Positions 27,376-35,030 of a stretch of 35,030 nt of DNA are shown one piece after another. Under the pieces are notes generated by a model that did not search any database, was not told where the DNA came from, and worked only from the letters and a program-made list of their open reading frames with translations. Location: positions 1 through 35,030 of IMG/VR virus record IMGVR_UViG_3300005518_000029. The stretch is one strand, 5' to 3'. Made by a program: the position numbers and the translations under genes. The DNA comes from a virus. Each line of letters starts with the position of its first letter. Within the stretch, counting starts at the first letter, position 1.

Positions 27376-27525
27376 ATGGGATGCAACTGCGGAAGCAAGA
27401 AAAAGGGCACGATCAACCACTTCTCGACGGAGGATCAAGCCCGGATCGCGCGTGAGCGCGGCGGCGTGGTCGTGACCACGGCGAAATCACAGCAGGCCGC
27501 ACCTGCGCCTGCAAATCAGAACTAA
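27376..27525 (+). CDS. Small Cys-rich head-region protein, 49 aa
   Basis: Starts one base after the previous stop. MGCNCGSKKKGTINHFSTED, then a short helix and an Ala/Pro/Gln-rich end. An MGCNCG-type peptide at this point, between protease and capsid genes, is common in actinophages; I know no function. It might be a decoration or chaperone peptide. Confidence 0.75.
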   Translation: MGCNCGSKKKGTINHFSTEDQARIARERGGVVVTTAKSQQAAPAPANQN

Positions 27526-27530
27526 CCGTT

Positions 27531-27566
27531 GATTCGAAGGTTTTTCGAAAGGAACGCCTTCGAATC
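27531..27566 (+). promoter_or_regulatory. Hairpin upstream of the capsid gene
   Basis: Perfect 10-bp stem GATTCGAAGG (27531-27540)/CCTTCGAATC (27557-27566). A TATGAT at 27571-27576 follows. Probably terminator plus new promoter, or an mRNA-processing/stability hairpin, for high capsid expression. Confidence 0.55.
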
Positions 27567-27609
27567 GATGTATGATCCGCGTATCTACCCGAATACATAG
27601 AGGGATGAA

Positions 27610-29418
27610 ATGCCTAAGAACAGCGAAGGCGGGTTCAACCTGCCAGAGGGCACCGAAGAGCTTAATGCTCGGCTGGCGGAAATGAACGACGCCGAGCTGT
27701 CTGGACTTCTTACGAAGCTGGGCGAAGCCTTCGATGCCAAGTACGGTGACGGCACCGGGCTCACGGATGAAGCGCTGACGGAGCTGGAAACACTCGGCAA
27801 GCAGATCAAGGCTGCTCAAGACGTCACGACCGACCGTGAGACGGATCGACTCGCACGTGAAGCACGTGCTGCGGAGCTACGCAACTCGGTTCGGCCTGCG
27901 GCCGATGCCTCCGCGCAGGCCGACGAGGCAAACGCCGACGAGGCAGACGCCGAGAACGCCGACGCTGAGCAGCCGGAACTCGTCGCCGCTCAGGGAGACA
28001 CGCCGCTCGTCGCGGCAATGCTCGCTATGACGGAGACCGCGAACACGCTCAAGGCGTTCGCGGCCGACAATCTGAAGCCTGAGTACGACCTGAACCGCCG
28101 TCTGCGGCTCGGCGAGATCGCCAAGTACGCGCCCGATGCCGGAGTGCACGAAGAACGCAGCGAAGCCGTGCTCATCGCTTCCGCAGACGTTCCCGGCTTC
28201 ACGCAGGGTGGACGTGTCGAGAATATCTATGGACTCGCTGAGGCCATGCACGCACGTGCGCGGATGCTCCCGATTTCGAAGACCGGCAACCCGAACATGT
28301 ACCCCGTTGCGAGCCTGAAGCGTGAGTTCAACTTCATGCTGAACGAGAACGCCACCCCGAAGCAGATCAATGAAGTGCTGACGGCCGCGAGCGACGTCGA
28401 CATTCTCACGGCCGCAGGCGGATGGTGCGCGCCGAGCGAAATCTCTTACGATTTTTTCAACATCGTCTGCGAAGACGGCATGATCGACCTTCCCACGGTC
28501 GGTCTCAACCGTGGCGGCGTGCAGTACCCGACGTCGCCGAGCTTCGGCGACATCGTCGCGATCCCCGACATCGTGTGGTCGTGGACGGAGCAGGACGACA
28601 TCGACGCCGTGACGTCGGATTCCGTCTTCAAGCCCTGCGTACGTGTCGAGTGCCCGACCTTCGTCGACCGTCGCGCCGACTGCTTCGGATTCTGCGTTAC
28701 TGCCGGTAACCTGGTCGACTACGCATACCCCGAACTGATCGCGAACTGGCTACGCCTCGTGTTCGCCATCCGCGCGAAGGCGACGAACGCCGCCATCATC
28801 GACATCATGCTGAACGGTGGCGGGTCGGGCGACCCGATCTCAGCATCGATCGCCGTCGATCACACCGGCCTGCTCGGCGCGACGACGTCGGCGTTGCTTC
28901 AGTCGATCGAACTGAGCATCACTGACTACCGCGAGAAGTACAGCATGTGTTCTGATGCCGTGCTCGAAGTCGTGCTCCCCCGGTGGGCGAACGCCGTGAT
29001 CCGCGCCGACCTCGCGAACCGTGACGGCATCGACGTCTTCGGCGTCACCAACGGCATGATTGCTGACTGGTTCAACCTGCGTGGCGCTCGTGTGCAGTTC
29101 GTCGGCGACTGGCAGGTACGCGAGCCCGGTGCACCCGGAACCGCAACGCCTGGTGGCGCGACAGCGCTCACGGAGTGGCCCGACACGATGGATTACATGG
29201 TGTTCGCTCCCGGCACGTTCGTGCGCGGCAACTCCATGTCGCTCGATCTCGGCGTGACGCGCGACTCCGTGCTGAACGCGACGAACGACCACACGGCGGC
29301 GTGGGCTGAGGATTGCTTCGCGATCCTGAAGCCAGGGCATGAGTCCCGCGTCGTGACCGTCGCTCTCTGCCCATCGGGTGAGATCGGCGCTCGTACGTTC
29401 ACCTGCGCAGGCTCGTAA
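27610..29418 (+). CDS. Major capsid protein with N-terminal scaffold-like domain, 602 aa
   Basis: HK97-fold class. Residues about 1-150 are helical, acidic and Ala/Asp-rich (MNDAELSGLLTKLGEAFDAK; QADEANADEADAENADAEQP), as expected of a delta/scaffold segment removed by the upstream protease. The mature part contains ILTAAGGWCAPSEISYD, a motif typical of actinophage capsid proteins. A Cys-rich stretch follows (KPCVRVECPTFVDRRADCFG). ATG with GAGGGATGAA before it. A hairpin and a TATGAT precede the gene, consistent with strong separate transcription. The cleavage site is not determined. Confidence 0.88.
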   Translation: MPKNSEGGFNLPEGTEELNARLAEMNDAELSGLLTKLGEAFDAKYGDGTGLTDEALTELETLGKQIKAAQDVTTDRETDRLAREARAAELRNSVRPAADASAQADEANADEADAENADAEQPELVAAQGDTPLVAAMLAMTETANTLKAFAADNLKPEYDLNRRLRLGEIAKYAPDAGVHEERSEAVLIASADVPGFTQGGRVENIYGLAEAMHARARMLPISKTGNPNMYPVASLKREFNFMLNENATPKQINEVLTAASDVDILTAAGGWCAPSEISYDFFNIVCEDGMIDLPTVGLNRGGVQYPTSPSFGDIVAIPDIVWSWTEQDDIDAVTSDSVFKPCVRVECPTFVDRRADCFGFCVTAGNLVDYAYPELIANWLRLVFAIRAKATNAAIIDIMLNGGGSGDPISASIAVDHTGLLGATTSALLQSIELSITDYREKYSMCSDAVLEVVLPRWANAVIRADLANRDGIDVFGVTNGMIADWFNLRGARVQFVGDWQVREPGAPGTATPGGATALTEWPDTMDYMVFAPGTFVRGNSMSLDLGVTRDSVLNATNDHTAAWAEDCFAILKPGHESRVVTVALCPSGEIGARTFTCAGS

Positions 29419-29462
29419 GCAGCCGTGACGACAGCGAACAACACGAAGGGAGGTGAACGGTA

Positions 29463-30359
29463 GTGGCACGCGGACGACTCTTGATCAGCAGCGGAACGCT
29501 GCCGTTCACCGCACCGCAGTTCGATCTGCTGTCGACGGCGACGCAGCTCGATCTGCCGGATGCCCATTGGCGCATGGGGATCACATGGGAACCGCTCTGC
29601 CCTGAGTCGAGCGGCACCTATGATCCCTGCACAGCCATCGTCGAGAACGCCGGGGAAGTGGAGCAGGCTCCCGAACCACCGGCGAAATCGGCCACGACCG
29701 CATGGCAGACGCGTGCAGCGACTGCCTTCACGGCATACTCGCGTATCGACTGCTCGCCAGTGGGGCAGTGGGACCAACTTTCCGAAGTGAATCAGCAGGC
29801 GCTGCTGCGCTCCGAAGCGCGGTTCGTCGAAACGGCGTTTTGGTCCGGCGCTGTCGCCGGGCAGACGGTTGTGTTCCCGCATCTTGCGGCAGACACGGAA
29901 GTGACGGACGGTGGCGACCTACTGCAACCGGCCGCAACCGTTGTGACGACGACGGCGCAAGAGATCGCGATCGGCATCGGAATGCTCGAAGATGCGATGC
30001 GGGACTGCTACCCCGGTGTCGCAACGATCCATATGCCGATTCGTCTCGCGGCACTGGCTTCCATGCACGACCTCATTGAGGCGCGGGCAGGCCGGATGTT
30101 CACGAAGATCGGTTCGAAAGTCGTCGTCGGCGACTATCCGGGAACCGCTCCGGACGGCTCGACGACGCCCGTAGGCACCACTTGGATGTACGCCACCGGG
30201 GAAGTGTTCTACTCCCGGGAGCGGACACCTACGCGGTTCAGCGTCGCCGAGTCGTTCGATCGTGATGTGAACACGGTCGAAGTGATCGCCGAACGTACGT
30301 ATGTGCTCGGTTGGGACTGCTGCCTATTCGCCATCCCGATTCTGAACGGAGAACTGTAA
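29463..30359 (+). CDS. Putative virion structural protein, 298 aa
   Basis: GTG start with a very good RBS (GGGAGGTGAACGGTA). The protein follows the capsid gene directly, and its pattern (AVVFPHLAADTEVTDGGDLL-type region, then EIAIGIGMLEDAMRDCYPGV, IHMPIRLAALASMH, TTWMYATGEVFYSRERTPTR) recurs in actinophage virion genes. It may be a head-tail joining or second capsid-fold protein; no motif settles it. An upstream N-terminal Pro/Glu-rich linker is present. Several Cys residues occur, as in its neighbours. Confidence 0.65.
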   Translation: MARGRLLISSGTLPFTAPQFDLLSTATQLDLPDAHWRMGITWEPLCPESSGTYDPCTAIVENAGEVEQAPEPPAKSATTAWQTRAATAFTAYSRIDCSPVGQWDQLSEVNQQALLRSEARFVETAFWSGAVAGQTVVFPHLAADTEVTDGGDLLQPAATVVTTTAQEIAIGIGMLEDAMRDCYPGVATIHMPIRLAALASMHDLIEARAGRMFTKIGSKVVVGDYPGTAPDGSTTPVGTTWMYATGEVFYSRERTPTRFSVAESFDRDVNTVEVIAERTYVLGWDCCLFAIPILNGEL

Positions 30360-31021
30360 TGCCCGTATGCGAAGCCCCGATCAAGGCGGAAGTAGCGCGG
30401 TTCACGCTGCTCGACGCCTGCGGCGCTCCCGTATTCGGTGATGGATCGGCGCAGGTCACGACCGATTCTTTCATCGAAATTCAGAACTCGCCGAACTATG
30501 AAGAGGGAACTCGGTTCCTACAGCGGAAGGCGAACGGCGAGCCGTGCGTGAACGAGCAGGACCCGGGGTTCCTGAATTGGGTTGAGCAGACCGTGAATCT
30601 CTGCACGCTCGACGTCGACCTGATCGCACTCGTGACCGGTGAGGACCCGATTGCGTCGGCGACCGACTTCGTCGGCGTGCAGTTCGGCGACGGTCTGCTG
30701 AACGCTCGATTCTCCAAAGAGGTATGGCAGCCGGTCGCAGGACAAGGCGCGTGCGACGCCGAAGGTAATCAGCGCTGGATTTACTGGGCGTTCCCGCACG
30801 AGTACGACGCTCAGATTCAAGAGTTCACCTTCGCGAACGACGTCTTCACATTCTCGTACATGTCGAAGACGCGCCCGGCTAACCCGCTGTGGGACATCGG
30901 GAACCCGTGGCTCTCGAACACGCCCGTATCGGCGTGGGGTCCGGGCAAGCACTACGCCTTCGCCATCACGACGACGCCGCCGCCTGCCGCCGCCTGCGGT
31001 GCTGTCGAGATCGGCAGCTAA
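30359..31021 (+). CDS. Putative virion structural protein (tail tube-like), 220 aa
   Basis: ATG overlaps the previous stop (TAATG) with GGAG upstream. Beta-rich with features like tail tube/major tail proteins: FLQRKANGEPCVNEQDPGFL, VNLCTLDVDLIALVTGEDPI, WIYWAFPHEYDAQIQEFTFA. The end is hydrophobic and Pro-rich. A tail-tube role is a guess from length, fold-like pattern and position; a head-completion protein is the alternative. A 13-bp hairpin follows the stop. Confidence 0.6.
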   Translation: MPVCEAPIKAEVARFTLLDACGAPVFGDGSAQVTTDSFIEIQNSPNYEEGTRFLQRKANGEPCVNEQDPGFLNWVEQTVNLCTLDVDLIALVTGEDPIASATDFVGVQFGDGLLNARFSKEVWQPVAGQGACDAEGNQRWIYWAFPHEYDAQIQEFTFANDVFTFSYMSKTRPANPLWDIGNPWLSNTPVSAWGPGKHYAFAITTTPPPAAACGAVEIGS

Positions 31022-31049
31022 TGCGCTAAGCTAATTCCATCTGACCTAT

Positions 31050-31082
31050 GAAGCGCCCGTGATCGCCGGTCACGGGCGCTTC
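31050..31082 (+). terminator. Terminator after the structural genes
   Basis: Perfect 13-bp stem GAAGCGCCCGTGA/TCACGGGCGCTTC with a 7-base loop, 28 bases after the stop. It separates virion genes from the modification cassette. Confidence 0.75.
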
Positions 31083-31101
31083 GGCATAGATGAGGCGAAA
31101 C

Positions 31102-31836
31102 ATGACAGAGCAACTGATTCCGAAGATCATGCACCACATCTGGATCGGACCGCCGATGCCGGATCACCTCAAGGCGAACTGCGCGGCGTGGGCAGAGATG
31201 CACCCCGACTGGGATATGAAGCTGTGGACTGAGCGCGAGATCAACGAGATCGGTCTTCAGAATCGAGCGCTGTACGACCGTGCTGAAAGCATCGTGCCCG
31301 CCGATGCGGTTGAGCAGTTCCGCGCCGACATCGTGCGGTATGAAGTCCTCGCGCTATTCGGCGGAATGTACGTCGATGTCGACACGATCCCGCTCCGTCC
31401 GATCGAACCGGCGCTTGCAGGTCATCGCGAGTTCGCCGCACACGAAGATCGAACGTGGATCGGGAACACGTATCTCGGGGCGATCCCGGGACACGAGATC
31501 ATGCAGACGCTCGTCGCCGGACTGCCCGCGAACGTGCACCGGCTTCGCGGCCGACGTCCGAACAAGCTCAGCGGACCGCAGTACATCACGCCCGTATGGA
31601 ACCGGTATGGGGGCCACATCGCGCCACAGCGGCAGTTTTACCCGTATAGCTATATTGATGTGAAGCGCGGCACAGTTCCTGAGCAGTTTGCGCCCGAAGT
31701 ATATGCGGTGCACACCTGGTTTCATACCGAAAGTGTTCTTCGTTCACGAAAAGCACGTTCATTAAGTTTATGGCATTCTCTACACGATCGCGTGCCATTA
31801 GGTTTAATGTACGTATTTTTAGCCGTGAATTCATGA
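31102..31836 (+). CDS. GT32-like glycosyltransferase (Gly_transf_sug), 244 aa, 3' end overlapped by HNH gene
   Basis: Transfers a sugar from a nucleotide-sugar. IPKIMHHIWIGPPMPDHLKAN starts the family pattern; HPDWDMKLWTEREIN and the DxD motif GGMYVDVDTIPLRPI (about residues 88-102) bind metal and sugar nucleotide. VYAVHTWFHTE corresponds to the usual C-terminal YAxHxW motif near residue 204. Then about 38 extra residues follow, read from DNA that is antisense to the HNH gene. Start is the ATG at 31102 with GAGGCGAAAC before it; the one at 31090 is less good. Located among virion genes, so a virion protein may be the acceptor. Confidence 0.85.
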   Translation: MTEQLIPKIMHHIWIGPPMPDHLKANCAAWAEMHPDWDMKLWTEREINEIGLQNRALYDRAESIVPADAVEQFRADIVRYEVLALFGGMYVDVDTIPLRPIEPALAGHREFAAHEDRTWIGNTYLGAIPGHEIMQTLVAGLPANVHRLRGRRPNKLSGPQYITPVWNRYGGHIAPQRQFYPYSYIDVKRGTVPEQFAPEVYAVHTWFHTESVLRSRKARSLSLWHSLHDRVPLGLMYVFLAVNS

Positions 31837-32174
31837 CCTCGCTTGCAATGTGTCTGTCGAGCCTTCACAGCCGCAGGATGGTTGCCGTAGTTCATGTTTT
31901 CTTTTGTGGTTACCGCTTCCAAGTGCGCAGGCAGCACACAAAGAGGGGTTTCGCATTTGTGATTGATTTCTAGTCCATCTGGAATCGGACCGATAAAGTG
32001 CTCGTAAGACCATCGATGTGCATACGGACGCATCGGAGTTTCATCGGGACCGGCATAGAAGACTCCGTACTTGCCGTTATTTCCTCCGATCCAAATCCAG
32101 CATCCGTCACTTTCACGGATGTACCGCATGAAACGCTGCTCGGGAGGTGTGCGCCTTCTTGTGTGTTTTGACAT
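31722..32174 (-). CDS. HNH homing endonuclease, 150 aa
   Basis: HNH core AHRWSYEHFIGPIPDGLEIN and CETPLCVLPAHLEAVT, plus a C-terminal zinc finger-like part (THCKRGHEFT, RSCRECH). It shares the GPIPD-type core with the HNH at 19010. Its end overlaps the glycosyltransferase end by 115 bases, antisense, and its DNA is more AT-rich than its surroundings, consistent with late arrival by homing. AAGGTGATGCC and a TATGTTAA element precede the ATG. Confidence 0.93.
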   Translation of the reverse strand: MSKHTRRRTPPEQRFMRYIRESDGCWIWIGGNNGKYGVFYAGPDETPMRPYAHRWSYEHFIGPIPDGLEINHKCETPLCVLPAHLEAVTTKENMNYGNHPAAVKARQTHCKRGHEFTAKNTYIKPNGTRSCRECHKLNERAFRERRTLSV

Positions 32175-32206
32175 GGCATCACCTTAACATACGCTAGGAT
32201 GGAATC

Positions 32207-32833
32207 ATGATGACATTCGATGAACTCGCCGCACTTGACGGCTTGATCTCGCGCGACGTCGGCGAGCTGCTGTATAGCTTCGCCGCGCTCGTACCCGCCA
32301 ATCAGGCCATCGTCGAACTCGGCTCGTATCGCGGCAAGTCGACCTGCTATCTCGCGACCGGCGCAGCGCTCGACCATCACGCGCCCGTGTACGCCGTCGA
32401 TGCGTGGTCGGAAGAAGTCTCGGCGTGGCGCGCCGCCGTGCTCTCGACGCTCCCGAGCCCCGCCTTCGAAGACTTCACGGCACAGCTCGACAAGGCCGGA
32501 GTGAGCGACGGCGTACACGTCATTCGGTCGCTGACGACGCTCGCGGCCGAGCTGTACGACGGGCCACCGGTCGGCTTGCTCTACATCGACGGCGATCACA
32601 ACCGCGCAGCCGTGCTCGCCGACTTCCGCGCATGGCGGCGGCACCTCGCGCCTGATGCCGTGATCATCTTCGATGATTTCGGCGTCACGAAGAACCCCGG
32701 CGTCTCGCTCGCGGTCGGCGATCTCGAAGCCTCCGGCGAGCTGATCGACATCGACAAGCTCAAGAGCGAACGGCTCGCTATCGCTCACGCGGGCGACGTC
32801 GTCGGCGCACGGAAGCCGGGAGTCACGAAGTGA
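32207..32833 (+). CDS. SAM-dependent methyltransferase (Methyltransf_24 type), 208 aa
   Basis: Class I Rossmann methyltransferase. Motif I IVELGSYRGKSTCYLA (about residues 40-55) and PVYAVDAWSEE, then GLLYIDGDHNRAAVLADF (acidic DGDH, metal/substrate type) and DAVIIFDDFG. It resembles sugar and nucleoside O-methyltransferases of phage and surface-glycan clusters. Start at 32207 or the next ATG (32210). Its end overlaps the next gene by GTGA, so the two methyltransferases are co-translated. Confidence 0.88.
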   Translation: MMTFDELAALDGLISRDVGELLYSFAALVPANQAIVELGSYRGKSTCYLATGAALDHHAPVYAVDAWSEEVSAWRAAVLSTLPSPAFEDFTAQLDKAGVSDGVHVIRSLTTLAAELYDGPPVGLLYIDGDHNRAAVLADFRAWRRHLAPDAVIIFDDFGVTKNPGVSLAVGDLEASGELIDIDKLKSERLAIAHAGDVVGARKPGVTK

Positions 32834-33441
32834 AGCAGATCGAATACACACCGGCCGGGTACTGGGAACGTCGCTACCGCGACGGCCGCACTTCCGGCGC
32901 AGGCTCCGAAGGCGACGAAGGCGCGTATAAGGCGGCGTACCTCTCCGACTTCATCGCCGAGCACGACGTGCAGAGCGTCGTCGACTGGGGGTGCGGCGAC
33001 GGGCAGGTACTCGACCTCGTCGAGCTGCACGATGCTCAGTACATCGGGATCGACGTCTCATCGACGATCGTGACGCGAATGCGCGAAAGGTTCGAAGGTC
33101 CGCGCTATCTATTTCACACGGCTGAAGCATTCACGTCGGTCACGTGGCGGCCGTTCGATCTCGCGCTCAGCTTCGACGTGCTCTTTCACTTCCCCGATGA
33201 AGCTGATTACTTCGCGTATCTGTACAACCTCTTCGGCAGCGCCGAGAAGTACGTGATGATTTACGCGACGAACTACGCAGGCGGCCGGACGGCTCGCCAT
33301 GTCTTCCGGCGCGAGTTCACGCCGGATATCGCCGAACGGTTCCCGGAATGGGAACTGACGACCGTCGAGACGCCGCTGCGCGAAGGTCTCGCCTCGTTCT
33401 TCGTGTATGAGAAGGTGCAGGATGCCGCGACTCTCGGTTAA
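32830..33441 (+). CDS. Class I SAM-dependent methyltransferase, 203 aa
   Basis: GTG start in a GTGA overlap. Motif I VVDWGCGDGQVLDL (about residues 53-66), then YIGIDVSSTIV (acidic ribose-binding loop) and DLALSFDVLFHFPDEADYF (motif IV-like). It resembles small sugar or lipid methyltransferases. Its 3' end overlaps the next gene's start by 20 bases. Together with its neighbours it forms a glycan-modification cassette. Confidence 0.88.
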   Translation: MKQIEYTPAGYWERRYRDGRTSGAGSEGDEGAYKAAYLSDFIAEHDVQSVVDWGCGDGQVLDLVELHDAQYIGIDVSSTIVTRMRERFEGPRYLFHTAEAFTSVTWRPFDLALSFDVLFHFPDEADYFAYLYNLFGSAEKYVMIYATNYAGGRTARHVFRREFTPDIAERFPEWELTTVETPLREGLASFFVYEKVQDAATLG

Positions 33442-34216
33442 GATCATGGCGCACTCGAAGCGTGCGCACCTCGTGCCTGAACTCGTCGAACGACTTGGGC
33501 TGACGGACGACGATGTGATCTGGGATCGCCGTAACAACCGATGGGACACCGGCCGTCGTGCATGGGAAGCGATCGATCAGACGGCCGACTGGGGGATGGT
33601 CGTACAGGACGACGCACTGCCGTGCGCCGACTTCATTGCAGGCATGGAAAAGGCGCTCGAACGCGTCCCGACGAACGTACTCGTATCCCCGTACATTGGC
33701 ACGCGTCGACCGTCACGAGGCAAGATCGAGCGCGTCGTGCAAGAGGCCGCAGCGGCGAAGGCGGCATTCATCGAAATGCCGTCCCTGAATTGGGGAGTAG
33801 CGATCACTGCGCCGACACGCATCATCGACGGGATGCTGCCGTGGTGCGACGTGCAGAACTACCCAAACTATGACCGGCGCATCGGCCGCTATGCAATCGA
33901 CGTGCTGCGTATGGGCACATGGTGCACCTTCCCGAGCCTCGTCGACCACCGGGACATCCCCTCCCTGGTCGGACACGGGGATGGTCGGGTTGCGCACCAC
34001 TTCATCGGCGAATCCACGTCCGCACTTTCGGTAGACTGGGATGCGGGAACGGTGCGCATGAGCGCGTCACGGACGGTCGCCCGGTACACGGGCGGTCACA
34101 CCGACACACCGGGACCCTACGGCACACGTGGCTATCACGTCGCTCGCAAACTTCGCGTACCGAAGCAGGGGCGCGGCGGGGATGTCGTGCCAGAGCGGCC
34201 GGAAGGGTTGGATTAG
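33422..34216 (+). CDS. Putative glycosyltransferase (GT-A-like), 264 aa
   Basis: Starts MPRLSVKIMAHSKRAHLVPE, then GMVVQDDALPCADFIAGMEK, whose QDDAL is a DxD-like GT-A motif (about residues 62-66), and SPYIGTRRPSRGKIE and LNWGVAITAPTRIID, patterns of phage GT2/GT25-type glycosyltransferases. ATG at 33422 overlaps the previous gene, with GAAGG before it. The very C-terminus is basic and Pro/Gly-rich. Acceptor unknown; virion protein is the likeliest by context. Confidence 0.7.
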   Translation: MPRLSVKIMAHSKRAHLVPELVERLGLTDDDVIWDRRNNRWDTGRRAWEAIDQTADWGMVVQDDALPCADFIAGMEKALERVPTNVLVSPYIGTRRPSRGKIERVVQEAAAAKAAFIEMPSLNWGVAITAPTRIIDGMLPWCDVQNYPNYDRRIGRYAIDVLRMGTWCTFPSLVDHRDIPSLVGHGDGRVAHHFIGESTSALSVDWDAGTVRMSASRTVARYTGGHTDTPGPYGTRGYHVARKLRVPKQGRGGDVVPERPEGLD

Positions 34217-34218
34217 TT

Positions 34219-35030
34219 ATGGCGATCGCACAGTACAGCGATACCTTTTGGTACCCGAACGGTACTCTCGCGGTCGGTGTTGCTGTGCGCATCTTTCCGC
34301 TGCATTCCAACATCCTCGCACCGCTGTTCGCCGACGCCGGTGGCACAATCCCACTCGCGAATCCGTTGATGACGAGCGCAACTGGTGCGATCTCTTTCTA
34401 CGCCGAGCAGGGCGAATACTGGCTTCATGCTGATAGCGAGGCATTTCAAATTGCGGTCGGCCTCACTCCGGTGACTCCCGAAGCCTTCACGGCGCTGCAA
34501 AATGATGTGACCGTGTTGGAATCGGACATGACGACCGCACAGAGTGACATCGACAGTTTGCAGTCGGATGTGCTCATTGCGCAATCAGACATCACAGCAC
34601 TGGAGTTGGCAGCGCTCGAACTGCGGCAGGTGACGCTGTCAAGTGGTGTCGCAGCCGGAGGGGCGATCAGCGTCAACGCCGGAAGCCCGTCAGCGATCGA
34701 CATTGCGCCGTTCATTGGCTACATCACGGATTTCACGGCCGATCCGTTCAATCCGTCGATCACGCGAGTCGACTTCCCCGGCGTCGTCGGAATCGAGATG
34801 GATGCCGGGAGCCTCGCGCGTACAGTTACGTCATGGCTCATGGACGAAAACCAGGTCATCACACAAGTGCCGTCGCCGACGACGAACGAGCAGCGCCGGA
34901 CGCACATCCGTATCGGGCTCACGGCGCAGTTCGGCGGCGTGATCACGATCGATCAATCGTTGCCGATCATCATGCAGCAACCGGCTAACCAGCTATCCGA
35001 CCTCATGGTTTCACTTGGCCCGTTCAACGT
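34219..35030 (+). CDS. Minor tail/fibre protein, 5' part (open at window end)
   Basis: ATG two bases after the previous stop. N-terminal about 75 residues (QYSDTFWYPNGTLAVGVAVR, HSNILAPLFADAGGTIPLAN, ISFYAEQGEYWLHADSEAF) match the attachment-domain pattern common at the start of phage fibre or minor tail proteins. Then comes a heptad-repeat coiled coil (about 90-133, LQNDVTVLESDMTTAQSDID, LQSDVLIAQSDITAL), a trimerisation shaft. A beta-rich domain follows. Receptor binding or tail function is inferred. Confidence 0.75.
   Translation, partial: MAIAQYSDTFWYPNGTLAVGVAVRIFPLHSNILAPLFADAGGTIPLANPLMTSATGAISFYAEQGEYWLHADSEAFQIAVGLTPVTPEAFTALQNDVTVLESDMTTAQSDIDSLQSDVLIAQSDITALELAALELRQVTLSSGVAAGGAISVNAGSPSAIDIAPFIGYITDFTADPFNPSITRVDFPGVVGIEMDAGSLARTVTSWLMDENQVITQVPSPTTNEQRRTHIRIGLTAQFGGVITIDQSLPIIMQQPANQLSDLMVSLGPFN

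Noticed and set aside
29622-29633. GATCCCTGCACA, an extra copy of the iteron inside a structural gene
   Set aside because: A single copy in coding sequence (reading Asp-Pro-Cys-Thr), with no neighbours; likely chance.
1-35030. tRNA or tmRNA genes
   Set aside because: No cloverleaf with a T-loop GGTTCRANYCC and acceptor stem was recognised on either strand by eye; a tRNAscan-SE run would decide.

Overview
The window is a stretch of a tailed double-stranded DNA phage genome. Its coding density is very high. GC content is high (roughly 60% by eye), GTG starts are common, and many genes are coupled by ATGA, GTGA or TGATG overlaps. The portal, MuF/protease and capsid proteins look like those of actinobacteriophages, so the host is probably a high-GC actinobacterium such as Streptomyces or a relative. 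This is an inference, because nothing in the window names the host. No integrase, repressor or tRNA gene was recognised, so a lytic life style is plausible but unproven.

Left part (1-4637, minus strand): an almost complete family A DNA polymerase with a 3'-5' exonuclease domain runs off the left edge. It is preceded by an operon of small proteins, several of them single- or double-span membrane peptides. Positions 4756-8220 (plus strand) hold the replication-initiation block: a prim-pol type primase, a D5-like SF3 helicase, then a roughly 300-bp array of 11 iterons (consensus TGTGCAGGGATC, both orientations) around an AT-rich core, which looks like a replication origin. A small-terminase-like gene follows.

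Positions 8221-16313 hold mostly minus-strand early genes in short cassettes. A cassette is typically a terminator hairpin, an AT-rich or TATGTTAG promoter-like element, a conserved start-associated leader (GACGAAAGGACGANACG before the ATG), and one to six genes. It includes a SprT-like metalloprotease, several very small Cys-rich (zinc-ribbon-like) peptides, tiny membrane peptides, and on the plus strand a 74-aa helical-hairpin protein resembling the Acb2/Tad1 hairpin fold (possible anti-CBASS sponge). Positions 16407-18973 hold plus-strand small genes, including a SAP/Rho-N-like protein and a helix-turn-helix protein.

Right part (19530 to end, mainly plus strand): the virion block. It runs large terminase, two small minus-strand genes, one plus-strand small gene, M15-like endolysin with a peptidoglycan-binding domain, holin candidate, DUF1360 membrane protein, portal, MuF-protease fusion, a 49-aa Cys peptide, a capsid protein with an N-terminal scaffold-like region, and two further structural proteins. 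A modification cassette follows (GT32-like glycosyltransferase, two SAM methyltransferases, a second glycosyltransferase), and then the start of a fibre or minor tail protein that leaves the window. Two related HNH endonucleases lie on the minus strand, one beside the terminase and one overlapping the 3' end of the first glycosyltransferase. No tape-measure gene is present, so the tail type cannot be told.

The most interesting items are the iteron origin, the genome-wide start-associated leader that marks operon heads, the Acb2-like protein, the set of tiny zinc-ribbon-like peptides, an unannotated run of hairpins at 8330-8430, and the glycosylation/methylation cassette inside the virion genes.
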